Below, in pieces: positions 1 through 5,511 of a stretch of DNA of 6,437 nt. Position 1 is the stretch's first letter. The number at the start of each line of letters is the position of its first letter. The stretch lies in contig PDSN01000149.1 of assembly GCA_002748505.1 (NCBI GenBank), forward strand, positions 1-6,437, read 5' to 3'. Made by a program: the position numbers and the translations under genes. Origin of the DNA: Gammaproteobacteria bacterium (GTDB lineage Bacteria; Pseudomonadota; Gammaproteobacteria; Pseudomonadales; Halieaceae). The notes beneath the pieces were generated by a model that saw nothing but the letters and a program-made list of their open reading frames with translations, had not been told where the DNA came from and searched no databases.

Positions 1-1373
1 TGCCAGCGCTTGAGATGCCATTTTACCCGATCAGCGGCGTTGAACTGGGCGTCGAGCACGGCGATAAAAGTAAACACCCCCGAGAGCTTGCGCACAATCA
101 AGGCAAAATCCCGCGATGGCGGGGTGAAATAACCACTGGTGGCGGACTTCACCCCCAACTTGCTCGCGCGCCGCATCAAGGAGGAATGTCGCCAGCAATA
201 CTCACCGTCCTCGTTCAAGTACTTTGCAGGCAACTGCTTGGGATCCTGCAAGGGCTCCAGCAAATGAAAGCAAAACTCCGCAAATATGCGCCGCGCCTCA
301 TCGCAGGCATCGGCGGGCAGACAGTCCAGTCCGATCAAGCCCTCGGCAACACCATCCACATCGCGCACAAGTCCCGCCTCTATCACCCGGCCTAATTCGC
401 GGCAAAAACGCGCGTCGCATTCGAGTACCGAGCCAAAATCCAGTAACACCAACTCATCGTTAGCTTCTCGCTTGCGCCTGTCATCCAGTGCAATCAGATA
501 ATTGCCAAAATTCGGGTCAGTTTGCATCAGACCCCAGTCGTAAAGCTCGTAGAAAAACAAATCCAACATGCCTTTCGCCAGGGCATTGCGCCGGGACAGA
601 GAAAGCCTGCTCACATCATCGTGATTGACGCTCCAGCCGGACACCCACTCCATCGCCAGTACGGTATCGCCGCAGTAGCGCTGGTAAATAGCAGGCACGT
701 GATAGCTGATCAGCGGCTTCTCCATATTGGCCACGCACTGCGCCATGCGTTCGGTCATATGGGCTTCGCGCTGATAATCCACCTCGTGATGCAGGTGTTG
801 ACGCAAAGACTCCAGCCATTCATCAAGCTCGCGCCCCGCTTTCACCCAGCGCGCCACCGTAAGCAGACGAACCACAGCGTCAAAATCGGCGTCGATCATA
901 TCCGCAAGGCCGGGGTATTGCACCTTCAAGCAAATCCACTCGCCCGTACTTTTAACTTGCGCTTGATGCACTTGCGCCAGAGACGCAGCAGCGGCGGCTT
1001 CGGTGTCGATGCGCAATTCGTCATAACGCGCGCCAAGCTCTTTGCGCAACACCGGTTCAATCTCGGCAAACGGCACGGGGTCGGTCTGATCGTGTAATTG
1101 ATGCAGCGCATCGGCAAGTACCGACGGCAGAAAATGCTCACCAAACAGGGCCATCATTTGGCCGATCTTGACGTAAGTGCCCTTTTGCCGACCAAGCTCA
1201 GCCACAAAACGCTCGGCCTCGCGTCTGGCCAGCGCGCTGTCACCTTCGTTACCACGCACTTTTTGCAGAGCGCTGTCCACCGCCAAAGCACCACCGGCGC
1301 GCAGCCCCGCCAGTGACACAGACAAGCTACGCCCCAGCGCTTTTCGCCCAAGACGTATTTTTTTTCTGCTCAT
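1..1373 (-). CDS. ABC1/COQ8-family atypical kinase, 3' end outside window
   Basis: The frame is open from ATG 1373 to the left edge (457 residues, no stop), close to the usual family length, so only the extreme C-terminus should be missing. The family is the ABC1/ADCK/UbiB group of atypical kinase-like ATPases, whose best-known members support ubiquinone biosynthesis at the membrane. Visible motifs in order: KxGQ (KIGQ, residues 69-72), an Ala-rich nucleotide loop ending SLAQVH (126-136), the ATP-binding Lys in CLKVQYPG (K150), the ExD motif in HEVDYQREA (E197, D199), MEWVSG (241-246), the catalytic loop QTDPNFGN (284-291) and DFG (312-314). The QTDP form, instead of HADP, resembles mitochondrial COQ8 more than E. 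coli UbiB. The start follows a weak GGGA eight bases upstream. No ubiE/ubiJ neighbours are present, so this need not be the main UbiB; its substrate is unknown. Confidence 0.93.
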   Translation of the reverse strand, partial: MSRKKIRLGRKALGRSLSVSLAGLRAGGALAVDSALQKVRGNEGDSALARREAERFVAELGRQKGTYVKIGQMMALFGEHFLPSVLADALHQLHDQTDPVPFAEIEPVLRKELGARYDELRIDTEAAAAASLAQVHQAQVKSTGEWICLKVQYPGLADMIDADFDAVVRLLTVARWVKAGRELDEWLESLRQHLHHEVDYQREAHMTERMAQCVANMEKPLISYHVPAIYQRYCGDTVLAMEWVSGWSVNHDDVSRLSLSRRNALAKGMLDLFFYELYDWGLMQTDPNFGNYLIALDDRRKREANDELVLLDFGSVLECDARFCRELGRVIEAGLVRDVDGVAEGLIGLDCLPADACDEARRIFAEFCFHLLEPLQDPKQLPAKYLNEDGEYCWRHSSLMRRASKLGVKSATSGYFTPPSRDFALIVRKLSGVFTFIAVLDAQFNAADRVKWHLKRW

Positions 1374-1405
1374 AACAGCGTCCCAAACAACAATGGCAAG
1401 CTAAG

Positions 1406-1429
1406 CCGGATATTTCACCAGTGCGGCGA
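1406..1429 (+). repeat. Dispersed intergenic repeat, copy 1
   Basis: Reads CCGGATATTTCACCAG, then TG, then CGGCGA. It matches the copy at 4850-4873 at 22 of 24 positions and shares the 11-base core CCGGATATTTC with the copy at 2617-2627. It is directly preceded by CTAA (1401-1404) plus one base. It sits in the 117-base gap between the start of the ABC1 kinase gene and the end of the marR gene, in which I see nothing else certain: no strong promoter and no hairpin with a T-tract. Confidence 0.6.
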
Positions 1430-1490
1430 ACATTCTTTCATGGCTTAATAAAACCAGTAAGTCATATCGAAAGCACCAACAAGACATCAG

Positions 1491-1937
1491 TTACGGCTCT
1501 AACTCATCGATACGCTGCTCCAGCTTGCCGAGCAGATTCAGAAATTGCGCCTGCTCATCAGCATCAAGCCCCGCCAGCAGGCGCTGCTCCCAATCGAGCA
1601 CTGCGGGCACTAATTCCTGATAAACTGCCTTGCCCTGCTCACTCAAACTCAATGCCCAGGCGCGCTGATCGTTATCAAGCCGCTTAGATACCAGAATGTC
1701 TTCTTCCAGCAAGCCCTTGACCGCACGCGACACGCGTACCTTATCCATACTGGTCTGACGGCTGATATCCCGCGCCAGCATGGGGCCATGCTCGCCCAGG
1801 GTTGCGACAATACGCCACTTGGCGATATTCAACCCAGAGCGCTGGGTATAGTCCCGCGCCATCGCCTGGCTGATTCGCTCGGCCAAGCGATTGCAGCGAT
1901 AGGGCAAAAATTCTTCTAAACTTAAAGTTGCCGACAT
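1491..1937 (-). CDS. MarR-family transcriptional regulator
   Basis: Encodes 148 residues, typical MarR length. MarR proteins are dimeric winged-helix DNA-binding repressors whose binding is usually relieved by small, often aromatic, ligands. Here the N-terminal dimerisation helix covers about residues 5-33. The winged helix follows: helix-turn-helix at about 53-79 (MLARDISRQT, then MDKVRVSRAVKGL) and a wing with the characteristic acidic/Arg pattern DNDQR (88-92). The C-terminal helices at about 99-148 complete the dimer interface. The ATG at 1937 is chosen because GGAAG at 1946-1950 lies eight bases upstream; the GTG at 1946 would overlap that ribosome site. The gene is divergent from yaeQ and one gene away from hmgA, so control of homogentisate breakdown is a reasonable inference, not shown. 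MarR-type regulators of tyrosine catabolism are known in some gammaproteobacteria. Its own gene could also be a target. Confidence 0.95.
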   Translation of the reverse strand: MSATLSLEEFLPYRCNRLAERISQAMARDYTQRSGLNIAKWRIVATLGEHGPMLARDISRQTSMDKVRVSRAVKGLLEEDILVSKRLDNDQRAWALSLSEQGKAVYQELVPAVLDWEQRLLAGLDADEQAQFLNLLGKLEQRIDELEP

Positions 1938-1974
1938 ACAAAACACTTCCCTGGCAAGTCATCACTGAACACCA

Positions 1975-1983
1975 TGCTATAGT
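1975..1983 (+). promoter_or_regulatory. Candidate extended -10 promoter for yaeQ
   Basis: TGCTATAGT is an extended -10 element (TGn followed by TATAGT) 34 bases before the yaeQ start. No good -35 hexamer lies at the right distance (CAAGTC at 17 bases), which is tolerable for an extended -10 promoter. The same 80-base gap must also drive marR leftward: on the minus strand TTGCGA (1997-2002) and TAGCAT (1974-1979) are spaced by 17 bases and overlap this element. Both are by-eye predictions. Confidence 0.35.
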
Positions 1984-2017
1984 TCCTGCCCGACACTCGC
2001 AACCAGGAAGCTGCGCA

Positions 2018-2563
2018 ATGGCACTCAAAGCCAGTATTTTTAAGGCGGAATTAACCGTCAGCGACATTGATCGCCACTACTATGCCACCCATGCCTTAAC
2101 CATCGCCCGCCACCCCAGTGAGACCAACGAGCGGATGATGTTGCGTATCGCCGCTTTTGCCGCCCACGCCTCCGACGGGCTAACATTTGGCAAGGGCATC
2201 AGCACTGACGAGGAACCGGATCTGTGGGATATTTCAGCCAATGGTGACATTGCCCTGTGGTTGGATCTCGGCCTGCCAAGCCTGGATCGCCTCCGCAAAG
2301 CCTGCGCAAAAGCGCAACGCGTGCAACTCTGGAGCTACGGCAGCGACCGCGCCTTCAACCCTTGGTGGCAAAAAAATGAACAACCATTACAGCGTTTCCA
2401 GCACTTGTTCATTGCACGTATAAACCCGCCTGAGAGTGAAGCTCTCGCCCAATTGGCTGCGCCGAACATGGCCATACAGGCGATGATCAGCGATGGCGAT
2501 ATTCACCTGACGGTGAACGACAGCACAGTAAACCTCAGCCCCAAAACTCTAAAAGACAACTGA
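2018..2563 (+). CDS. yaeQ: YaeQ family protein
   Basis: Encodes 181 residues, the same length as E. coli YaeQ as I remember it. The family hallmark runs are all present: MALKASIFKAEL at the start, DRHYYATHALTIARHPSE (18-35), FGKGISTDEEPDLW (57-70), DIALWLDLGLP (77-87) and RLRKACAKA (91-99). Structural work on a Xanthomonas homologue placed the family in a variant of the PD-(D/E)XK nuclease fold; the EPD at 66-68 and the WLDLG strand at 81-85 fit that core, though the usual motif Lys is not evident. No nuclease activity is established and the cellular role is unknown. The start at 2018 is supported by AGGAAG at 2005-2010 with seven bases spacing. An in-frame extension to 1928 exists but would run through the promoter region and matches nothing in the family. 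It lies head-to-head with marR and upstream of hmgA; a functional tie to either is unproven. Confidence 0.95.
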   Translation: MALKASIFKAELTVSDIDRHYYATHALTIARHPSETNERMMLRIAAFAAHASDGLTFGKGISTDEEPDLWDISANGDIALWLDLGLPSLDRLRKACAKAQRVQLWSYGSDRAFNPWWQKNEQPLQRFQHLFIARINPPESEALAQLAAPNMAIQAMISDGDIHLTVNDSTVNLSPKTLKDN

Positions 2564-2616
2564 GCATGGCCAGAAGACGACATCGCCGCGCGGGCAAGGC
2601 CGACGCGCGACCTAGC

Positions 2617-2627
2617 CCGGATATTTC
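2617..2627 (+). repeat. Dispersed intergenic repeat, copy 3 (diverged)
   Basis: Carries the core CCGGATATTTC, preceded by CTAG (2612-2615) plus one C, so it keeps the same left junction as the other two copies. It diverges after the core (GAGCCGA instead of ACCAG). A GC hairpin (CGCGCG at 2587-2592 and 2604-2609, 11-base loop) lies just before it. It sits between the yaeQ stop and the hmgA promoter. Confidence 0.45.
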
Positions 2628-2641
2628 GAGCCGAAACAATG

Positions 2642-2655
2642 GTTGCATTTGAAAC
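2642..2655 (+). promoter_or_regulatory. Candidate operator (inverted repeat) upstream of hmgA
   Basis: GTTGCA and TGAAAC are separated by two T's and are reverse complements at five of six positions. The site overlaps the likely -35 region of hmgA. Size and symmetry suit a dimeric winged-helix protein such as the nearby MarR regulator, and a repressor here would block RNA polymerase. The same sequence is not repeated in the marR-yaeQ gap, so the assignment to that regulator is inference. Confidence 0.35.
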
Positions 2656-2669
2656 TAACCGCTTATACA
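2643..2669 (+). promoter_or_regulatory. Candidate hmgA promoter
   Basis: A -10-like TATACA (2664-2669) lies 33 bases before the hmgA ATG, with TTGCAT (2643-2648) 15 bases upstream as a possible -35; the spacing is short, which is compatible with a regulated promoter. Predicted by eye only. Confidence 0.35.
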
Positions 2670-2702
2670 CTGGCCGCCATGTAAGCCACGAAGACTAAAA
2701 CA

Positions 2703-3839
2703 ATGAGCAGCAAAAAATGGGTCAACTTTCCTATTCGCGAAGGACAGCACTCACGGCAGGCCCACTGCGATTTACCTGAAGGTACTTATGAGCGGGAAAT
2801 GGGCAGAGAGGGTTTTTTTGGCCCCGCCACCCATTTACACCATCGACACCCACCCACGGGATGGATTGACTGGCAGGGTCCACTGCGCCCCTACGCCTTT
2901 GATTTTGCAGCCATAGAAGAACACCCGGACAACCCTTACAACAGCGCCCCTCTGCTGCACAACAACGATGTCGCGGTGCGTTTTTGGCGCTTACACAACG
3001 CCATGAGCTTCCTGCTGCGCAACAGCGATGGCGACGAATTGCTGTTTATTCACGAAGGCGCTGGCGAGCTGTTCTGCGACTTTGGCCACATGAGCCTGCG
3101 CGATGGCGACTACGTGCTCATCCCCCGCGGCACGGCGTGGCGGCTTGAGGCGAGTAGCCCCATGCAAATCCTGATGACCGAAAACCGCGATGGCGCTTAC
3201 ACCCTGCCCGATAAGGGCATGCTGGGCCCCCACGCTATTTTCGACACCGCAGCACTGGATTACCCGCGCATCGACGAGGCATTTATCGCCCAGCAGGATG
3301 AATCTCAGTGGCAGGTACACATCAAACGCCTAGACCAAACCAGCATTGTCACCTTCCCTTTCAACCCCCTGGACGCGGTTGGTTGGCACGGTGACAACAC
3401 GGTTGTGCGCATCAATTGGCGCGCTATTCGCCCCCTAATGAGCCATCGCTACCACTTGCCACCCTCGGCCCACACCACCTTTGTGGGCAGCGGCTTTGTG
3501 GTGTGTACCTTCTGCCCGCGCCCCATCGAAACCGACCCCGGTGCCTTGAAAGTACCCTTTTATCACAACAATGACGACTACGACGAAGTGCTGTTTTATC
3601 ACCGCGGCAATTTTTTCTCGCGGGACAATATCGAGCAGGGTATGGTGACCTTACACCCCTGCGGATTTGCCCACGGGCCACACCCCAAGGCCCTGGAAAA
3701 TTCCATGCGCAACCCCGCCACATTCACCGACGAAGTCGCAGTAATGATTGATACCCGCCGCGCTCTGGAAATCTCCACCGATGCGCTGGCAGTTGAAAAC
3801 CCCGATTACGTCAATTCCTGGCGCAAGCCCGATCAGTAA
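2703..3839 (+). CDS. hmgA: Homogentisate 1,2-dioxygenase
   Basis: Cytosolic Fe(II) extradiol-type enzyme that opens the ring of homogentisate to maleylacetoacetate, the committing step of tyrosine/phenylalanine catabolism; loss typically gives brown pyomelanin. The 378 residues form two cupin halves. This is the shorter form found in Shewanella-like bacteria, not the 430-445-residue Pseudomonas/animal form. Iron-ligand candidates lie in FYHNNDDYDEVLFYHRG (H288, with D294 or E295) and GFAHGPHP (H324), matching the His/Glu/His set of human HGD. Conserved stretches include LLFIHEGAGEL (113-123), GDYVLIPRGT (135-144), GWHGD (227-231) and HLPPSAHTTF (251-260). ATG 2703 is the first start after an in-frame TAA at 2682; the ribosome site is weak (GAAG, nine bases upstream). 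It is the first gene of the cluster, with the fumarylacetoacetase gene beginning 19 bases after its stop. Confidence 0.95.
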   Translation: MSSKKWVNFPIREGQHSRQAHCDLPEGTYEREMGREGFFGPATHLHHRHPPTGWIDWQGPLRPYAFDFAAIEEHPDNPYNSAPLLHNNDVAVRFWRLHNAMSFLLRNSDGDELLFIHEGAGELFCDFGHMSLRDGDYVLIPRGTAWRLEASSPMQILMTENRDGAYTLPDKGMLGPHAIFDTAALDYPRIDEAFIAQQDESQWQVHIKRLDQTSIVTFPFNPLDAVGWHGDNTVVRINWRAIRPLMSHRYHLPPSAHTTFVGSGFVVCTFCPRPIETDPGALKVPFYHNNDDYDEVLFYHRGNFFSRDNIEQGMVTLHPCGFAHGPHPKALENSMRNPATFTDEVAVMIDTRRALEISTDALAVENPDYVNSWRKPDQ

Positions 3840-3858
3840 TTCCACAAGGAGTCAGACC

Positions 3859-4848
3859 ATGAAACTCGCATCATTAAAACAAGGTCGTGACGGCCACTTG
3901 GTTGTTGTTTCGCGCGATCTTACACAAGCCGTATCGGCGGAGACCATCGCGCCCACCCTGCAAGCTGCGCTGGATAACTGGGACGAGTGCGCGCCCAGGT
4001 TGCAGGCTTTATTCGAGCAATTACAAAGCGGCGCGGCCGAACACAGCTTTGCGTTTAACAGCAAAGACTGCGCTGCCCCACTGCCCCGCGCCTATCACTG
4101 GGCCGATGGCAGCGCCTATGTCACCCACGTGGAACTGGTGCGCAAGGCCCGCGGTGCCGAACTGCCTGAATCCTTCTGGCACGATCCTTTGGTTTATATG
4201 GGCGCATCCGATGCCTTTATCGGCGCGAATGACCCCATCGAAGTAGAAAAGGAAGAATGGGGCATCGATTTCGAAGCGGAAGTCGTGGTCATTACCGATG
4301 ATGTTGCCGCAGGTACCCCTCCGGCGCTGGCCAAATCGCATATTCAGCTGATCGGCCTGGTCAACGACGTCTCCCTGCGCAATTTAATTCCCGCCGAGCT
4401 TGGCAAACAATTCGGCTTTTACCAATCCAAGCCCTGGACGGCCTTTACCCCGGTACTGGTGACGCCCGATGAATTGGGCGATGCCTGGGATGGGGCCAAA
4501 GTCTACCTGCCCCTGCGCGCAACGCTAAACGGTACACTCATTGGCGCACCCAACGCGGGCGTGGACATGACCTTCGACTTCCCCACACTCATCAGCCATT
4601 GCGCTAAATCGCGTTCACTGATGACAGGCACAGTGATCGGCTCTGGCACGGTTTCAAACGTGGGCAGCAAAGACGGCTCCTGCTGTTTGGCGGAAGTGCG
4701 CTGCCTGGAAACCATCGCCGAGGGCAAACCCAGCACGCCGTTTATGTCATTTGGTGATCGCATTGAAATAGAGATGTTGGACGCAAAGGGCAACAGTGTG
4801 TTCGGTAAAATAGACCAGGAAGTCGTGGCCTACCAGCCACCGGCTTAA
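3859..4848 (+). CDS. fahA: Fumarylacetoacetase (fumarylacetoacetate hydrolase)
   Basis: Hydrolyses fumarylacetoacetate to fumarate and acetoacetate, the last step of homogentisate breakdown. The 329 residues match the bacterial single-gene form (often called hmgB or fahA). Visible family signatures: WADGSAYVTHVELVRKARGA (81-100); the metal site DFEAEVVV (E139 and E141, matching Glu199/Glu201 of mouse FAH) and LVNDVSLRN (D170, matching Asp233); KPWTAFTPVL (191-200); and the C-terminal GSGTVSN (261-267) and FMSFGDRIEIEML (295-307). A divalent metal (Mg or Ca) is expected. The ATG at 3859 has a strong AAGGAG (3846-3851) with seven bases spacing. An in-frame start at 3748 would overlap hmgA and is not used. 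It is co-transcribed with hmgA on spacing grounds. The reading frame is intact, unlike maiA downstream. Its stop codon TAA forms part of the TTAA before a repeat copy. Confidence 0.95.
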   Translation: MKLASLKQGRDGHLVVVSRDLTQAVSAETIAPTLQAALDNWDECAPRLQALFEQLQSGAAEHSFAFNSKDCAAPLPRAYHWADGSAYVTHVELVRKARGAELPESFWHDPLVYMGASDAFIGANDPIEVEKEEWGIDFEAEVVVITDDVAAGTPPALAKSHIQLIGLVNDVSLRNLIPAELGKQFGFYQSKPWTAFTPVLVTPDELGDAWDGAKVYLPLRATLNGTLIGAPNAGVDMTFDFPTLISHCAKSRSLMTGTVIGSGTVSNVGSKDGSCCLAEVRCLETIAEGKPSTPFMSFGDRIEIEMLDAKGNSVFGKIDQEVVAYQPPA

Positions 4849-4849
4849 C

Positions 4850-4873
4850 CCGGATATTTCACCAGCACGGCGA
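4850..4873 (+). repeat. Dispersed intergenic repeat, copy 2
   Basis: CCGGATATTTCACCAG, then CA, then CGGCGA; it matches copy 1 (1406-1429) at 22 of 24 positions. It begins right after TTAA (4845-4848) plus one C; this TTAA includes the fahA stop codon. CGGATA (4851-4856) can pair with TATCCG (4876-4881) around a 19-base loop, loosely recalling REP elements. It fills much of the 98-base fahA-maiA gap, which is unusually wide inside a pathway cluster. Confidence 0.6.
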
Positions 4874-4946
4874 CTTATCCGCTATTATTTGTTTGATATC
4901 AATGGCTTATGCCACGAATGGCAGCAACCCATCCGCAGGAACCGCT

Positions 4947-5473
4947 ATGAAACTCTACGGTTATTTTCGCTCATCCGCCGCCTACCGCGTGCGTATCGCG
5001 CTGAACTGGACGACGGCACGATCATCGCCCAATCTCCCGCTATTTTGGAATACCTGGAAGAACAGTATCCACAGACTCCGCTGCTGCCCAGTGATCCCCT
5101 GGCACGCGCCCAGGTTCGCGCCGTGGCGGCACATATCGGCTGTGATATTCATCCACTCAACAATTTGCGTGTGCTCAAATACCTGCGCGACGAATTGTCA
5201 GCCAGCGATGAAGCAGTCAATACCTGGTATGCCCAGTGGATCGCAGGCGGTTTTGCGGCACTTGAAAAAAATCTGCAACACAGCGCGGGCCCATTCTGCT
5301 TCGGTGACACCCCAACGCTTGCGGATGTCTACCTCGTGCCACAAATGTTCAACGCGCGTCGCTTTGATGTGCCCCTGGACGCCTACCCCACCCTCACCCG
5401 CATCTGCGAGCACTGCGATACGCTACCGGCTTTTATCCAGGCTCAGCCCGGCAATCAGCCAGACAGTGCCTGA
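4947..5473 (+). pseudogene. maiA: Maleylacetoacetate isomerase (zeta-class GST), broken by internal out-of-frame deletion
   Basis: MaiA isomerises maleylacetoacetate to fumarylacetoacetate using glutathione, the step between HmgA and fumarylacetoacetase. The first 20 codons (4947-5006) are textbook: MKLYGYFRSSAAYRVRIALN, with the SS active-site pair (residues 9-10). From about 5003 the family sequence resumes in another frame: ELDDGT, then QSPAILEYLEEQYP (glutathione-binding Gln-Ser) and CDIHPLNNLRVLKYL, through an intact C-terminal helical domain to TGA 5471-5473 (156 codons). The usual middle of the thioredoxin-like domain, about 37 residues from the conserved KGL through NPQGLVP, is absent, so total coding is about 176 instead of about 212 residues. 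GAAC (5003-5006) fits both flanks, suggesting microhomology at the junction. Reading on from the ATG gives frameshifted sequence to 5594. The start has AGGA at 4937-4940, six bases upstream. Read as it stands it cannot make a working enzyme; a sequence error is the alternative. Confidence 0.88.
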
Positions 5474-5475
5474 CG

Positions 5476-5502
5476 AAAAAGCCCCTCCCAAAACGGAGGC
5501 GC
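5476..5502 (-). terminator. Rho-independent terminator of glgP
   Basis: Read on the minus strand: GCGCCTCC, loop GTTTTG, GGAGGGGC, then TTTTT (5480-5476). The stem has five G/C-rich pairs, one mismatch and two more pairs. It begins ten bases after the glgP stop. For plus-strand transcripts of maiA the same hairpin is followed by a T-run only 12 bases later (5514-5521), so it may act weakly in both directions. Confidence 0.85.
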
Positions 5503-5511
5503 TAAACAGCA

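Noticed and set aside
522..1097. Plus-strand open frame of 191 codons, and other open frames in 1-1400
   Set aside because: They lie antisense to the ABC1 kinase, whose motifs are unmistakable in the minus frame; their translations show no family resemblance and low-complexity His/Arg/Gln composition.
1938..1946. GTG at 1946 as the marR start
   Set aside because: It overlaps the GGAAG ribosome site that is correctly placed for the ATG at 1937.
1946..2010. Inverted repeat CTTCCCTGG / CCAGGAAG across the marR-yaeQ gap
   Set aside because: The two arms are mainly the Shine-Dalgarno sites of the two divergent genes, which are expected to look like reverse complements.
2227..2236. GGATATTTCA inside yaeQ as a fourth repeat copy
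   Set aside because: It lacks the leading CC and YTAR, and encodes an ordinary part of YaeQ (just after EPDLW).
2587..2609. GC hairpin after yaeQ as a terminator
   Set aside because: There is a six-pair CGCGCG stem but no T-tract follows; it may belong to the repeat or be chance.
2566..2652. Arg-rich 28-codon open frame after yaeQ
   Set aside because: No ribosome site, it crosses a repeat copy and the presumed hmgA operator, and its composition fits GC-rich noncoding DNA.
4889..5002. TTG-started N-terminal extension in the frame of the maiA C-terminal part
   Set aside because: It matches no MaiA sequence, while the real N-terminus is in the other frame behind a good ribosome site.
4995..5015. 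Programmed ribosomal frameshift rescuing maiA
   Set aside because: A frame change alone would not restore the roughly 37 missing conserved residues, and no slippery heptamer is seen at the junction.
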